51,003 nt of DNA from Amycolatopsis echigonensis (GTDB taxonomy: Bacteria > Actinomycetota > Actinomycetes > Mycobacteriales > Pseudonocardiaceae): contig NZ_JACJHR010000065.1 in the NCBI RefSeq assembly GCF_014174495.1, forward strand, positions 1-51,003. The letters run 5' to 3'. A program made the translations under genes and the position numbers. Below the pieces are notes generated by a model. It made no database searches. It had not been told where the DNA came from and was given only the letters and a program-made list of their open reading frames with translations. Of the stretch, positions 7,997 to 16,381 are shown one piece after another. Numbering within the stretch: position 1 is the stretch's first letter; every line of letters starts with the position of its first letter.

Positions 7997-8701
7997 TCAC
8001 CGCGCTCCGGTCAGGATGTGCAGGCGGGTGGAGACGTTCCATCCGCGTTCAGTGGCCCGGCCGTAGAGCGCGTCCATGCCGGCCAGAACCTTCTCCTGGG
8101 TGGTGCCTTCCGGCATCACCCACACCGGAGCCAGGTGGTGTTCCTCGACGAGCTGGGCGATCTCGTCGAGGTCGCGGTCGGGCTCGGTGACAACGAACTT
8201 GAACACTGCGCGGTCTGTCGCGACCAACGCCGAGAGGGCTTCGGGCTTGATGCGGGTGGAGTAGGTCATGCCAGAGTTCGCGAGTTTCGGACTCACCACC
8301 CAGAGATCGACCAAGGAGGTGAGTTCCGGTGTGGGTGCGACCGTGCCGTTGGTTTCGACCTGCACCCGGATGTCGGCCAGGCCGCGGGCGAGGGCGGTCA
8401 TGGCGGGCTGCTGCAACATCGGCTCCCCGCCGGTGATCACCATCATGTCCACGCCGCGCTCGCGCACCCACGACACCAGCTCGGCGACGGGGACTCGGTC
8501 GCTGACCTCGACCGGGTTGTACCTGCTCCAGTCCCAGCTCTCCGGGGTGTCGCAGTAGCCGCACCGGAGGTTACAGCGGGAGAATCTGACGAACACGCAG
8601 CGCTGCCCTGTCCAGGGGCCTTCGCCCTGGAACGACTCGAACTTCTCCGTGAGAATTGCAGAACCCTCTACCCGTTCGGGAGCCAAGGTCAGCGTGTTCA
8701 C
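7997..8701 (-). CDS. queE: 7-carboxy-7-deazaguanine synthase (QueE-type radical SAM)
   Basis: A 234-residue radical SAM enzyme that rearranges 6-carboxytetrahydropterin to 7-carboxy-7-deazaguanine. The cluster motif is RCNLRCGYCDTPESW (CxxxCxxC, about residues 42-49). It is preceded by FESFQGEGPWTGQRCVFVR, the hallmark QueE N-terminus, and followed by MMVITGGEPMLQQ and VQVETNGTVAP. VVSPKLANSGM and FKFVVTEPDRDLDEI complete the family pattern. I chose the GTG at 8701 because it forms a GTGA overlap with the upstream QueD stop. Size and motifs agree with an active enzyme. Confidence 0.95.
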   Translation of the reverse strand: MNTLTLAPERVEGSAILTEKFESFQGEGPWTGQRCVFVRFSRCNLRCGYCDTPESWDWSRYNPVEVSDRVPVAELVSWVRERGVDMMVITGGEPMLQQPAMTALARGLADIRVQVETNGTVAPTPELTSLVDLWVVSPKLANSGMTYSTRIKPEALSALVATDRAVFKFVVTEPDRDLDEIAQLVEEHHLAPVWVMPEGTTQEKVLAGMDALYGRATERGWNVSTRLHILTGAR

Positions 8702-9387
8702 GAGGCATCGCCTCGTTCCCACAGGCCAGTGGTGGTCCCCGAGTCGACCCGTACGGATACGAGTCGACCGCGGATCTCCGGCTCGACGTTGTCGACGAAC
8801 CAGCCAGCCAGGTGGGCGACCAGCGCAGGGCCGGCGGCACGTAGCCCCGCGTCGGCGGCAGGGGCCTGGAGGTAAGCCCCGAACGGCTTCAGGTCGCCGA
8901 AATCGGTGATGAACCCAACCTCGTCCAGCCCGTCCGCCCCCAGCACCAGCGTGACGTCACCGTGGCCGGTCTTGAAGGTCTTCGAGATCGTGACCTCGCC
9001 GGTGACACCGTCACAGCGTGCCGACGTGGTCGCGGTCTCCGAAACAACCATCGCGACGAGCGTGATCGGCACCGCGGACTCAACGTTGTCCCGGAACCAC
9101 TCGGCAAGGTGAGAAGCGAGAAGCTCGCTCGTCGGGTGGAAGGTGACCTGCTCGTTGAGCAATCGGTGGTCAAACGTCGCGGCCAGATAGTCCCCAAGAG
9201 GCGTCAGGTCACCGGGGCCGTCATTGTGCACGAGCGCCGATGCGGTCACCGTGTAGTTGTGGCCGTGGTTGCGGCTGCACTTGTGACTGGCCGGCAACAG
9301 TCTCAGCTCATGGCTGGCGCTGAAACCGAACGACTGCGAGATGGTGATCTGGCCGTCCGCCACACACTTCTCCTCAGCGGCCTTCAT
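8698..9387 (-). CDS. queD: QueD-like 6-carboxytetrahydropterin synthase fused to a degenerate second copy
   Basis: A 229-residue protein with two PTPS/QueD-like halves. The first half keeps the zinc ligands and catalytic Cys: FSASHELRLLP (His26) and KCSRNHGHNY (Cys37, His41, His43), then TFDHRLLNE and a PTSELLASHLAEWF helix. The second half, from about residue 125 (VTISKTFKTGHGDV), repeats the layout: ITDFGDLKPFGAYLQ, then HLAGWFVDNVEPEI matching HLAEWFRDNVESAV. It lacks the C-x3-HGH motif, so it is probably structural. Normal QueD has about 120 residues. The ATG has an AAGGAGGG site and it is the first gene of the left operon. It would make 6-carboxytetrahydropterin from dihydroneopterin triphosphate. 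Confidence 0.9.
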   Translation of the reverse strand: MKAAEEKCVADGQITISQSFGFSASHELRLLPASHKCSRNHGHNYTVTASALVHNDGPGDLTPLGDYLAATFDHRLLNEQVTFHPTSELLASHLAEWFRDNVESAVPITLVAMVVSETATTSARCDGVTGEVTISKTFKTGHGDVTLVLGADGLDEVGFITDFGDLKPFGAYLQAPAADAGLRAAGPALVAHLAGWFVDNVEPEIRGRLVSVRVDSGTTTGLWERGDAS

Positions 9388-9661
9388 GTAGCCCTCCTTC
9401 GTCGGTCATGCCGAACAGCACTCGGACCGATGTGCGCTGGCGGCGGAACTGCTCGTACCGGCACGAACGACGCAGCGACGGAAAGTCCGGGGGCCGAACC
9501 GAGCCGTGACGATCTGTAGTACCTTCGCTACCGGTGAACCTTACTGCGATATCAGAAAGGTAATAAGGTTGAGGTCTCGCTGTCGAGGGCAGCCTTGCTG
9601 CCTTACGACTAAGGTCAACGGTGGGAGCACCCCCCACCAGGAGACGCAAGGAGGGCGAGCG
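9388..9661. promoter_or_regulatory. Divergent control region of left operon and UTRA/GntR genes
   Basis: A 274-bp region between the divergent queD and UTRA genes, expected to hold both promoters. It contains CCTTACTGCGATATCAGAAAG followed by GTAATAAGG (about 9539-9568), an imperfect dyad that could be the operator of the adjacent GntR-type regulator. A GGTGGG/CCCACC hairpin (9620-9638) sits directly before the AGGAG-rich leader of the UTRA gene and could affect its translation. No known riboswitch class was recognised. Confidence 0.4.
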
Positions 9662-10195
9662 ATGACCGATGCCGGCCCGTGGACGAGCGTGTCGATGCCG
9701 TACGTGAGCGGCCACCGCGGCGACGCCTGGAGCGCCGAGGCGGCAGAGCACGGAGGTACGGGAACCCAGAAGCTGCTGGGTGTGGAGGAGGTGTCCGCCT
9801 CCGCGATGGTGGCGGACATGCTCGGCCTGGCTGCAGGCGAGCCGGTGGTCGTGCGGCGCCGCCTCATGCTGTTCAACGACCACCCAGTCGAGCTCGTCGA
9901 CTCGTACTACCCGGTGAACATCGCTCGGGGCACCCGGCTGGCCGAGCCCCGCAAGATCCCTGGCGGAGCCGTCGCTCTCCTGGCTGACCTCGGACATCGG
10001 CCACGCCGCGTACGTGAAGACGTCAGCGCGCGGCTTGCCACGCCGCACGAACGGACCACGCTGGAACTGAACGACCCGTCCTGCGTGCTGCTGCTCGCCC
10101 GTGTGCTCCTCACCGGAGACGAACGGCCTGTCGAAGCCAGCCTGATGACGATGGTGGCCGACGGACGACGGCTGCGATACGAGCTGACGCCATGA
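9662..10195 (+). CDS. UTRA-domain protein without DNA-binding domain
   Basis: A 177-residue protein with the UTRA ligand-binding fold of GntR/HutC regulators and no winged helix. Diagnostic segments are ASAMVADMLGLAAGEPVVVRRR, PVELVDSYYPVNIARGT and VSARLATPHERTTLEL followed by ERPVEASLM. The ATG at 9662 has a strong AGGAGG 7 bp upstream, and an upstream extension of the frame is non-conserved, so absence of the HTH is real rather than a start error. The next gene is a complete HTH-UTRA protein. This one may act as a ligand sensor or heterodimer partner. The N-terminal 35 residues (WTSVSMPYVSGHRGDAWSAE) have no recognisable domain. Confidence 0.75.
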   Translation: MTDAGPWTSVSMPYVSGHRGDAWSAEAAEHGGTGTQKLLGVEEVSASAMVADMLGLAAGEPVVVRRRLMLFNDHPVELVDSYYPVNIARGTRLAEPRKIPGGAVALLADLGHRPRRVREDVSARLATPHERTTLELNDPSCVLLLARVLLTGDERPVEASLMTMVADGRRLRYELTP

Positions 10196-10225
10196 TCGCT
10201 CTAACGACGTCTCCAGGAGCCGACT

Positions 10226-10954
10226 TTGCCTCGCGCCCGTGACAGCCGGCCCCGGCACCAGCAAATCGCAGCGGAACTGCGCGATCTCATCATGCGTGGC
10301 GAGCTGAGCCCTGGTACGCAACTGCCGTCCACCGCGCAACTCGTGGAGCGGTACGGCGCAGCGAACGCCACCATCCAGCACGCGCTGAAGGCCCTGAAGG
10401 ACGAAGGCTTCCTCGACAGCCGTGTCGGCAAAGGCGTCTACGTCCGCGACCGGCAGCCGTTCGTCATCGACGCCTCCGCCTACATCACGCCCGAACCAGG
10501 CCGGTTCCGCTACCAGTTGCTCAAGGTCGACAACGTCGTTCCACCGGCGGACATCGTCGCCGGATTGCAGCTGACGCCGGGCGCTACCGCGATCCTCCGC
10601 ACCAGAATCCTCCTCCACGACGACCAGCCCGTGGAGTTGTCCGCGTCCTACTACCCCTCCGAGATCGCCGACAACAGCAGCCTGGCCAAGGCCGCGAAGA
10701 TCCGCGGCGGCGCGCCCCAAGCCCTCGCCGACCTCGGGTTTCCTCAGCGGACCTTCGTCGACCGGATTTCGGCACGATCCCCGACGGTGGAGGAAGCCGA
10801 GACACTGGACCTTCCAGATGGGACGCCGGTGATCCGGCAGTTGCGTGTCATCTACAGCGACAACGAGCGCCCCGTCGAAGCCTCGGTCCTCATCAAGGGC
10901 GCACACCTGTATGAGCTGTTGTACCGCCAGACCGTAGAGACCGAGTTGGGCTAG
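10226..10954 (+). CDS. GntR-family (HutC/UTRA) transcriptional regulator
   Basis: A 242-residue regulator. The N-terminal winged helix (about residues 9-75) carries IAAELRDLIMRGELSPGTQLPS and TIQHALKALKDEGFLDSRVG followed by KGVYV, the classic GntR pattern. A UTRA domain follows (GATAILRTRILLHDDQPVELS, YYPSEIADNS, ERPVEASVLIKG). The start is TTG at 10226 with CAGGAG 8 bp upstream. It stands 30 bp after the UTRA-only gene and so is probably co-transcribed with it. It is divergent from the left deazaguanine operon, which is its most likely target. The effector could be a nucleoside or sugar intermediate, though that is inference. Confidence 0.9.
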   Translation: MPRARDSRPRHQQIAAELRDLIMRGELSPGTQLPSTAQLVERYGAANATIQHALKALKDEGFLDSRVGKGVYVRDRQPFVIDASAYITPEPGRFRYQLLKVDNVVPPADIVAGLQLTPGATAILRTRILLHDDQPVELSASYYPSEIADNSSLAKAAKIRGGAPQALADLGFPQRTFVDRISARSPTVEEAETLDLPDGTPVIRQLRVIYSDNERPVEASVLIKGAHLYELLYRQTVETELG

Positions 10955-11426
10955 AGCCACGATGCCAAGGGTTTCGATTTCAGACACGACAACTGCATTG
11001 GTGACGATCTCCTCATCGGTCACGCCCTCGAATTACGACTTGGTCCGAGACCTCAATGCGGTGCGTCGAGCGTCCCCGCCAGCACGTCCGCGGGAACGGG
11101 AACTCCCCATAGACGTGGAGGGTGGTCTCGTCGCCCGGCATCCCCAGCGGTGCGTTCTGGTGAACGTGCTTCTAGGTACTCGGGCTGCCGCCGAAGACGG
11201 AAACTCGCCCAGACCGCAGCGACCCCAGTCAAGTGGGGATGATCAACGACGGCCAGAGCGGAGACGCGGCGCCAATGAGGCGGCAATGAGGCGGCACCCG
11301 ACTTGACCTGCGCAAACGCCATTTTTACGGCAGTAGTCCGAACGGGTGCTGCTCGCCGAGCGGGTGATCAGGCTTGACCGGTAGCTGGTTATCGTGGCAT
11401 TGGACCGACGGAGCGAGGTGATGTTC
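10955..11426. promoter_or_regulatory. Intergenic region upstream of first XRE gene, with TTGACC boxes and an 11-bp repeat
   Basis: A 472-bp stretch with no supported gene. AATGAGGCGGC is repeated in tandem at 11274-11284 and 11285-11295. CTTGACCTGCGCAAACG (11302-11318) nearly matches CTTGACCTGGGCAAACG at 26208-26224, also upstream of an XRE gene. A further CTTGACCGG occurs at 11371. The TTGACC core resembles a -35 element. CCCCA...TGGGG near 11223-11238 could form a small hairpin. Confidence 0.4.
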
Positions 11427-12752
11427 ATGGGCGACCGGCGAGAGGCGTTCGCCGCGCGGCGTGAGCTGATGGGCTACACCCAGGAGAGCCTCGCAGCAGC
11501 CGTCGGTGTGGAGTTCTCCACCGTCGGCCGGTGGGAACGCGGTGATCTGACGCCGCAGCCGTACCGGCGGCCCCGCATCGCGAAGGCACTCGGTCTCACC
11601 CTCGAAGAGCTGGGCACGTTGCTCGCACCGACACCGTCCGGGCCGAACGGCACCTCGGCCGTCGCCCTAGCCCAGATCGCGGGAGCGGATGTCCTCCCTG
11701 TTCAGCCAGACCTCGCGGAGACAGACGACATGAACCGTCGCGACCTGCTACGCCTGTTCAGCATGACCGGCGCCTTGCTGGCGTTGCCAGCGGCCGAGTC
11801 GGCTGTCTGCGACGCGGAAAGGCTCGCTGCGGCGGCTCGAACTGGTGCCGTGGACTCGACGGCAGTCGCTGAGTTTGAGCAGCTCAACAGCCATCTGTGG
11901 CGTGTATATGCCTTCGCATCGACCAAGAGCCAGGTACTTCCCCTGGTCCGCGCCCAGCTCGACGTACTGTCCGAAGGCTTGCGTCGACCACAGTCACCGG
12001 CTACCCGGCAGCGACTCTGCGAGTTGTCCGCCGATCTCTTCCAGTTGGCGGGCGAGATCTTCTTCGACGGTGATCGCTACACCGACGCCGCCCACTGCTA
12101 CACCCTCGCCGCGACAGCGAGCAAAGAAGCCAATACCCCTGACCTCTGGGCCTGCGCGCTGACCAGACACGCCTTCATCGCCGTCTACGAACGCCGGTTC
12201 AACGAAGCCGCCCCGATCCTGGAACTGGCTGCAGACCTGGCCCGCCGCGGCAACCCCGGTCTCTCGACTCGGCATTGGATCGCCGTCGTACAGGCCGAGA
12301 CTTTTGCCGGACTCGGAGACCTCGATGCCTGTCAGCGTGCACTCGACACCGCCGCCGAGGTCCAGCACCTGCAGGAGCCGGTGCACAACGGCGGCTGGCT
12401 CCGGTTCGACGGCTCCCGTCTCGCCGAGGAACGCGGCACCTGTTACGTCACCCTTGGTCGCCCTGATCTCGCCGAGGCCGCTTTGACCGACGCACTGGCC
12501 GGCAACCTGACCGCTCGGCGAAAAGCAGGCGTCCTCACTGATCTGGCGATGATCGGCGTGCACCGGCGCGATCCCGACCAGATCGTCAACTACGCCTCCG
12601 CCGTCCTGGCCACCGCTCGCCAGACGGGCTCTGGAGTCGTCGTGCGCAAGCTGCGTGGCCTACAGCCGCACTTGGCACCCTTGCTCACCAACCAGCAGAT
12701 CCAACAACTCGATGCTGAGATCAACAGCCTTATCGGCAGCCATGCCGCTTGA
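11427..12752 (+). CDS. XRE-family regulator with TPR-like C-terminal region
   Basis: A 441-residue regulator with an N-terminal XRE helix-turn-helix (residues 1-70; YTQESLAAAVGVEFSTVGRW and ERGDLTPQP) and an LLxLF-type helical linker (MNRRDLLRLFSMTGALLALP). A long alpha-helical TPR-like region follows (about 150-430), with repeats such as YTDAAHCYTLAATASKEANT and GLGDLDACQRALDTA. The ATG at 11427 is supported by alignment with the paralogue at 13207 and by AGG 8 bp upstream; ATG at 11421 is an alternative. The HTH is nearly identical to that of the gene at 13207, so the two may recognise similar operators. TPR regulators of this kind often respond to peptides or small ligands. The target is likely within this island. 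Confidence 0.85.
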   Translation: MGDRREAFAARRELMGYTQESLAAAVGVEFSTVGRWERGDLTPQPYRRPRIAKALGLTLEELGTLLAPTPSGPNGTSAVALAQIAGADVLPVQPDLAETDDMNRRDLLRLFSMTGALLALPAAESAVCDAERLAAAARTGAVDSTAVAEFEQLNSHLWRVYAFASTKSQVLPLVRAQLDVLSEGLRRPQSPATRQRLCELSADLFQLAGEIFFDGDRYTDAAHCYTLAATASKEANTPDLWACALTRHAFIAVYERRFNEAAPILELAADLARRGNPGLSTRHWIAVVQAETFAGLGDLDACQRALDTAAEVQHLQEPVHNGGWLRFDGSRLAEERGTCYVTLGRPDLAEAALTDALAGNLTARRKAGVLTDLAMIGVHRRDPDQIVNYASAVLATARQTGSGVVVRKLRGLQPHLAPLLTNQQIQQLDAEINSLIGSHAA

Positions 12753-12766
12753 TGGAGGACAACAGG

Positions 12767-13126
12767 ATGCAGGATGACCGAGGCCGCGTGTTCCGCGAGG
12801 CGTGGATCGCTGGAGTCACCAAGCACTACCCCGGCGAGCCCAAGCCCGGATACATCACGCCGTGGGACCAGACCCCGGACTGGGAGCGCGACGCCGCGAC
12901 CGCTGTATACGACCAGGTCTTCGCCTTCATCAAGGCTACCGATGGCGCCACCGCCAAGCTCACCCGAGACCAGAAAGGCCGTTTCGTCGCGCTGTGCTGG
13001 ATTGGCCAGATCTTCAAGCACTTCCCCGAGCCGAAGGCGTCCTACGTCGCGGACTGGGACGACTTGCCGGACTGGCAGAGGGCGACGGACATCGACATCT
13101 TCGAGCGCATCGAACAGGACGTGTAA
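12767..13126 (+). CDS. Small protein made of two similar repeats
   Basis: A 119-residue protein of unknown function between the two XRE genes. It contains an internal duplication: AWIAGVTKHYPGEPKPGYIT with PWDQTPDWERDAATAVYDQV (residues about 12-52), then CWIGQIFKHFPEPKASYVAD with WDDLPDWQRATDIDIFE (about 75-112). The shared pattern is W-I-x4-K-H-(Y/F)-P, then Y-(I/V), then W-(D/x)-x-(T/L)-P-D-W-(E/Q)-R. The ATG at 12767 has GGAGG 8 bp upstream and begins 15 bp after the XRE stop, so the genes are co-transcribed. No signal peptide or membrane segment. I do not recognise a named family; a partner or effector of the adjacent XRE regulator is possible. Confidence 0.7.
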   Translation: MQDDRGRVFREAWIAGVTKHYPGEPKPGYITPWDQTPDWERDAATAVYDQVFAFIKATDGATAKLTRDQKGRFVALCWIGQIFKHFPEPKASYVADWDDLPDWQRATDIDIFERIEQDV

Positions 13127-13206
13127 CCCCTATGCCGGGGCAAGGCAAGCATCGTCTTTAAGCCCAGGCGTAGCGGACGTGTGAGCGGGTGGAGTGAGGT
13201 AAACGC

Positions 13207-14523
13207 GTGGGAAACAGGCGTGAAGCGTTCGCAGCTCGACGCGAGGCGATGGGCTTCACCCAGGAGAGCCTCGCTGCTGCCGTCGGTGTGGAGTTCTCGA
13301 CCGTTGGCCGGTGGGAGCGCGGTGCCCTGACTCCTCAGCCATGGCGCAGGCCCCGCATCGCGACAGCGCTTGATGTTTCCCTCGATGAATTGGACGCCCT
13401 GCTCGGACCGGTCTCGGCTGACGCCCCGACAAGTCCGTCACAGTTGAGCACCGGACAAGAAGTCCCAGGGCAATCCCACGGAACCTCCCTGGCGCTGCCA
13501 GGCTCCGCTTCCACTGGCGTGGCCGGATACGACCCGACTGCACATGTTGACGTGGGAGCCAGCCCAGCCGAGTTCCTCAAGCCGTTGACCTTGGACGTGC
13601 AGCCTCCTCGGCGTGTCGGGTGGGCCGAGGTCGAGCAGGTAAGGCTGATGACGCGCACGCTGGCCGCCAGCGAGAACCTCTACGGCGGCGGCATGGCCGG
13701 TGAGGCAGGACTCGCCCACCTGCGGTGGGCCAGCCGCCTGCTGAGCTCTCAGGCCGGCACCAGCGTCGAAGCAGGGATGTTCGAGGCCGTCGGGAACCTG
13801 GCGGGGGTTGTGGCCTTCTCAGCGTTCGACGTCGGAAACCAGGACGCCGCAGCACGATGCTTCCGTTTCGGCCTATGGTGCGCAGAACAGGGCGGGTCGT
13901 GGGAACTACGCGCCGCGACGCTCGCCGACATGGCGCGCCAAGCCATCTATTTGGGCAACTTGGACGACGCCCTGTCGTTGATCGAGTTCGCCCAAGTCCG
14001 GGCTGACCGGCTGACCGCCACCGCGAGGGCGATGATCGGCGTCGTCCGCGCTCGATTGCTGGCGATGCTGGGCCGCCACGACGAAGCGCGAGCTGAGGTC
14101 GACCGCGCCGACGAGCATTTCGTCGGGCGTCAAGCGGAGACGGACCCGCCCTGGCTGATCTACTACGACGAGGCTGAACATGCGGGCAGCAGCGCGCGAG
14201 CACTCACTCCACTCGCTATGACCGACAAGCGGCCGGGTGACGCCGCCGGACGCCTCGAAACGGCGATCCGCTTGCACAGCGACGCTTACCCTCGCTCACG
14301 GGCATTCTCCAGGACGCGGTTGGCGACTTTGAACATGACGATCGGCGACCCGTGGGAGGCCGTCGACATTGGACGGCAAGCCATCGCCGATGCGCCGATG
14401 TTGCACTCGCGGCGGATGAGCGAGGAACTGTCCAAACTGGTACGAGCGTGTGAACCTCACCTGTCAATACCAGAAGTGGCCGAGCTCTCGGACTTCGCGA
14501 CATCGGCCATGACCAATGTCTGA
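13207..14523 (+). CDS. XRE-family regulator with TPR-like region (paralogue of preceding XRE)
   Basis: A 438-residue protein with an XRE HTH at residues 1-70 (FTQESLAAAVGVEFSTVGRW, ERGALTPQP) almost identical to the gene at 11427. The linker and TPR-like region diverge strongly: MTRTLAASENLYGGGMAG, ARCFRFGLWCAEQGGSWELR and LIEFAQVRADRLTATARAMI. This half resembles the C-terminal regions of Streptomyces HTH-TPR regulators. The start is GTG at 13207 with TGAGG 8 bp upstream. Its last codons overlap the start of the APH-like gene by 8 bp, so both are translated from one message. The retained HTH with divergent sensor half suggests duplication and specialisation on a shared operator. Confidence 0.85.
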   Translation: MGNRREAFAARREAMGFTQESLAAAVGVEFSTVGRWERGALTPQPWRRPRIATALDVSLDELDALLGPVSADAPTSPSQLSTGQEVPGQSHGTSLALPGSASTGVAGYDPTAHVDVGASPAEFLKPLTLDVQPPRRVGWAEVEQVRLMTRTLAASENLYGGGMAGEAGLAHLRWASRLLSSQAGTSVEAGMFEAVGNLAGVVAFSAFDVGNQDAAARCFRFGLWCAEQGGSWELRAATLADMARQAIYLGNLDDALSLIEFAQVRADRLTATARAMIGVVRARLLAMLGRHDEARAEVDRADEHFVGRQAETDPPWLIYYDEAEHAGSSARALTPLAMTDKRPGDAAGRLETAIRLHSDAYPRSRAFSRTRLATLNMTIGDPWEAVDIGRQAIADAPMLHSRRMSEELSKLVRACEPHLSIPEVAELSDFATSAMTNV

Positions 14524-15424
14524 TGTGGACACGAACTTGGTCCTGTCGCGAGATCCACGTGACGTGCTAACGGCAGCGGGCAGGAAGGCCGGCGTATCAA
14601 CCGCGGAAGCGATGTTGATCCGCGACGGTACGAACGTCATCTACCAGGTGGCCGGTAGGGTCGTCGCTCGTGTGGGCCCTCCGGGCTCGCAGCTCGTGGC
14701 CGCCCGTCAAATCCAGGCGTCGCGTTGGCTGGCTGATGCCGGGATCCCCGTCGTGCGTGCCGTCGACGACATCGACCAGCCCACGGTTGTTGGGAATCGG
14801 CCCGTCACATGGTGGGTACAGCTTCCTGACCACCGCCACGCCACGCCGGCCGAACTCGGCGCGGTACTGGGGCGCCTTCACGCCCTAGAGGTGCCGGAAT
14901 CGCCTTCGTTCCCCGTTGTTGACCCCTTCGAAGGGCTACGCGAGTCAATCGACGGCGGAACCATCCTGCCCGAGGATGACCGGGCCTGGCTTCGAGATCT
15001 CGCAGGGCAGCTGCACAGTGAGTACTTGGTGCTGGTTCCGGAACTGCCTCGGCGCGTCATCCATGGCGATGCCTGGCAGGGCAACGTTGTTGTCCCCAGG
15101 GCAGGCGGCGCCCCCGTGCTGCTGGATCTCGACCATGTCGGGATCGGGCCTCCTGAGTGGGACCTGGTCTCCTTGGCGGTCGATTACACCGACTTCGCCC
15201 GGATCACGGAGGTGGACTACCAGGCTTTTGTGGACGCTTACGGCGATTACGACATGACCGCCTGGCCCGGCTACCGCACCCTGGCGACGATCAGAGAACT
15301 CCGGTGGACTGCCTTCGTCCTCGGCAAAGCCACAACCAGCCCAGAAGCCGCGGAACAGGTACGCCATCGGGTGGCGTGCCTGAGAGGCGAGATCGAACGG
15401 CCGTGGTCGTGGTCCGCCTTCTGA
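14516..15424 (+). CDS. APH-fold phosphotransferase, first of a pair
   Basis: A 302-residue protein of the aminoglycoside phosphotransferase/choline kinase fold. The catalytic loop VIHGDAWQGNVVV (Asp and Asn present) and the metal-binding LLDLDHVGIGPPEWDL lie in the C-lobe (about residues 180-225). The N-lobe has NVIYQVAGRVVARVGPPGSQ with the nucleotide-binding strand, although the usual Lys is not obvious. The gene overlaps the XRE stop by 8 bp. Such proteins phosphorylate antibiotics, sugars, amino acids or nucleosides. Here it could be a resistance or tailoring enzyme for a product of the deazaguanine operons. The substrate is not predictable from sequence. Confidence 0.85.
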   Translation: MSDVDTNLVLSRDPRDVLTAAGRKAGVSTAEAMLIRDGTNVIYQVAGRVVARVGPPGSQLVAARQIQASRWLADAGIPVVRAVDDIDQPTVVGNRPVTWWVQLPDHRHATPAELGAVLGRLHALEVPESPSFPVVDPFEGLRESIDGGTILPEDDRAWLRDLAGQLHSEYLVLVPELPRRVIHGDAWQGNVVVPRAGGAPVLLDLDHVGIGPPEWDLVSLAVDYTDFARITEVDYQAFVDAYGDYDMTAWPGYRTLATIRELRWTAFVLGKATTSPEAAEQVRHRVACLRGEIERPWSWSAF

Positions 15425-15438
15425 GACCGGAGTACACG

Positions 15439-16350
15439 TTGACATCACTCTCGGCCGCCAGCCGCGTCGTGCCTCACAAACTCTTGGCCGACCTCCGAGC
15501 GGCGCGCGGTCGACAGCTGCCACTCGAAGCCGTGCTCCACGAGTGGCGGCTGTGCCCCTTGAGCGGCGGTCGCAACAGCGATGTCTTCCAATGGGGCGAA
15601 GTCTGCCTGAAGCTCTACCGCAAGACCGACAAGAACCGCGTGGCTCGGGAATGGCACGGATTGAACCATGTTGCTGGACTTGGTCTCGCTCCGCAGCCAC
15701 TATGGCGGGACGATCATCCAGACCAACCCGCACTCGGCATGAGCTTCGTTCCCGGCCGACCGATACCCGAGCTGACGAATCCCGAGCTGGTGCTGCCGTG
15801 GATTGCCGCCGCCACCGGAGCCATGCAAGCACTGCCGATGGCTGAGCCGTTGGCCTCCTGGCCACGAGTCGATTCGATCACCCACTACATCGCGCGGTTG
15901 ACCGACATCTGGCCACAGCAGTTGGCCGCCGCCGACGACGCACATACAGGGAAAATGCGGACCTTGCTCGACCGCTGGGAGGCTAGCGGGGATGTCGGCC
16001 TTTTGCGTCGCCCCACGCCAGCCGTGTTCTCGCGCGGCGACGCCAACTTGCTGAACTGGCTGTCTGAGAACGAAGGGCTCCACGTCGTCGACTTCGAGTT
16101 CAGCGGCTGGAGCGATCGGGCGGTGGACGCTGCAGACCACATCGAGCACATCAGCGCTCGGCAAGTTCCCGACAGCACCTGGCGGACCCTAGAGGACGAC
16201 TTCGGCGTGAACCGGCAGAACCGGTCAAGGTTCGCTGCCGCCCGACGCACAATCGCCCTGCGATGGCTGGCCGTCCTCTGGCGACGACGCGACGAACGTG
16301 AGCCCGAGTTCCTCGCCCAACTCGATCGTGTGTGCGCGCTGTTCTCGTAG
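15439..16350 (+). CDS. APH-fold protein, second of a pair
   Basis: A 303-residue relative of the APH/choline kinase fold, directly after the first. The catalytic loop reads VFSRGDANLLNWL, with RGD in place of HGD but Asp and Asn kept. The metal-binding strand is VVDFEFSGWSDRAVDAADHIEH. The N-lobe has RNSDVFQWGEVCLKLYRKTD, keeping the nucleotide-binding Lys. The start is TTG at 15439, chosen for the GGAG 6 bp upstream; upstream extension would run through the previous gene. The two are similar in layout but not close in sequence. It ends 52 bp before the convergent right operon. Confidence 0.8.
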   Translation: MTSLSAASRVVPHKLLADLRAARGRQLPLEAVLHEWRLCPLSGGRNSDVFQWGEVCLKLYRKTDKNRVAREWHGLNHVAGLGLAPQPLWRDDHPDQPALGMSFVPGRPIPELTNPELVLPWIAAATGAMQALPMAEPLASWPRVDSITHYIARLTDIWPQQLAAADDAHTGKMRTLLDRWEASGDVGLLRRPTPAVFSRGDANLLNWLSENEGLHVVDFEFSGWSDRAVDAADHIEHISARQVPDSTWRTLEDDFGVNRQNRSRFAAARRTIALRWLAVLWRRRDEREPEFLAQLDRVCALFS

Positions 16351-16381
16351 TTTCTAAGCGAGGGCGTCCTTACGTGCAGAC

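Noticed and set aside
7520..8875. 451-codon plus-strand frame over folE and queE
   Set aside because: Overlaps two genes with catalytic motifs on the other strand; no domain of its own.
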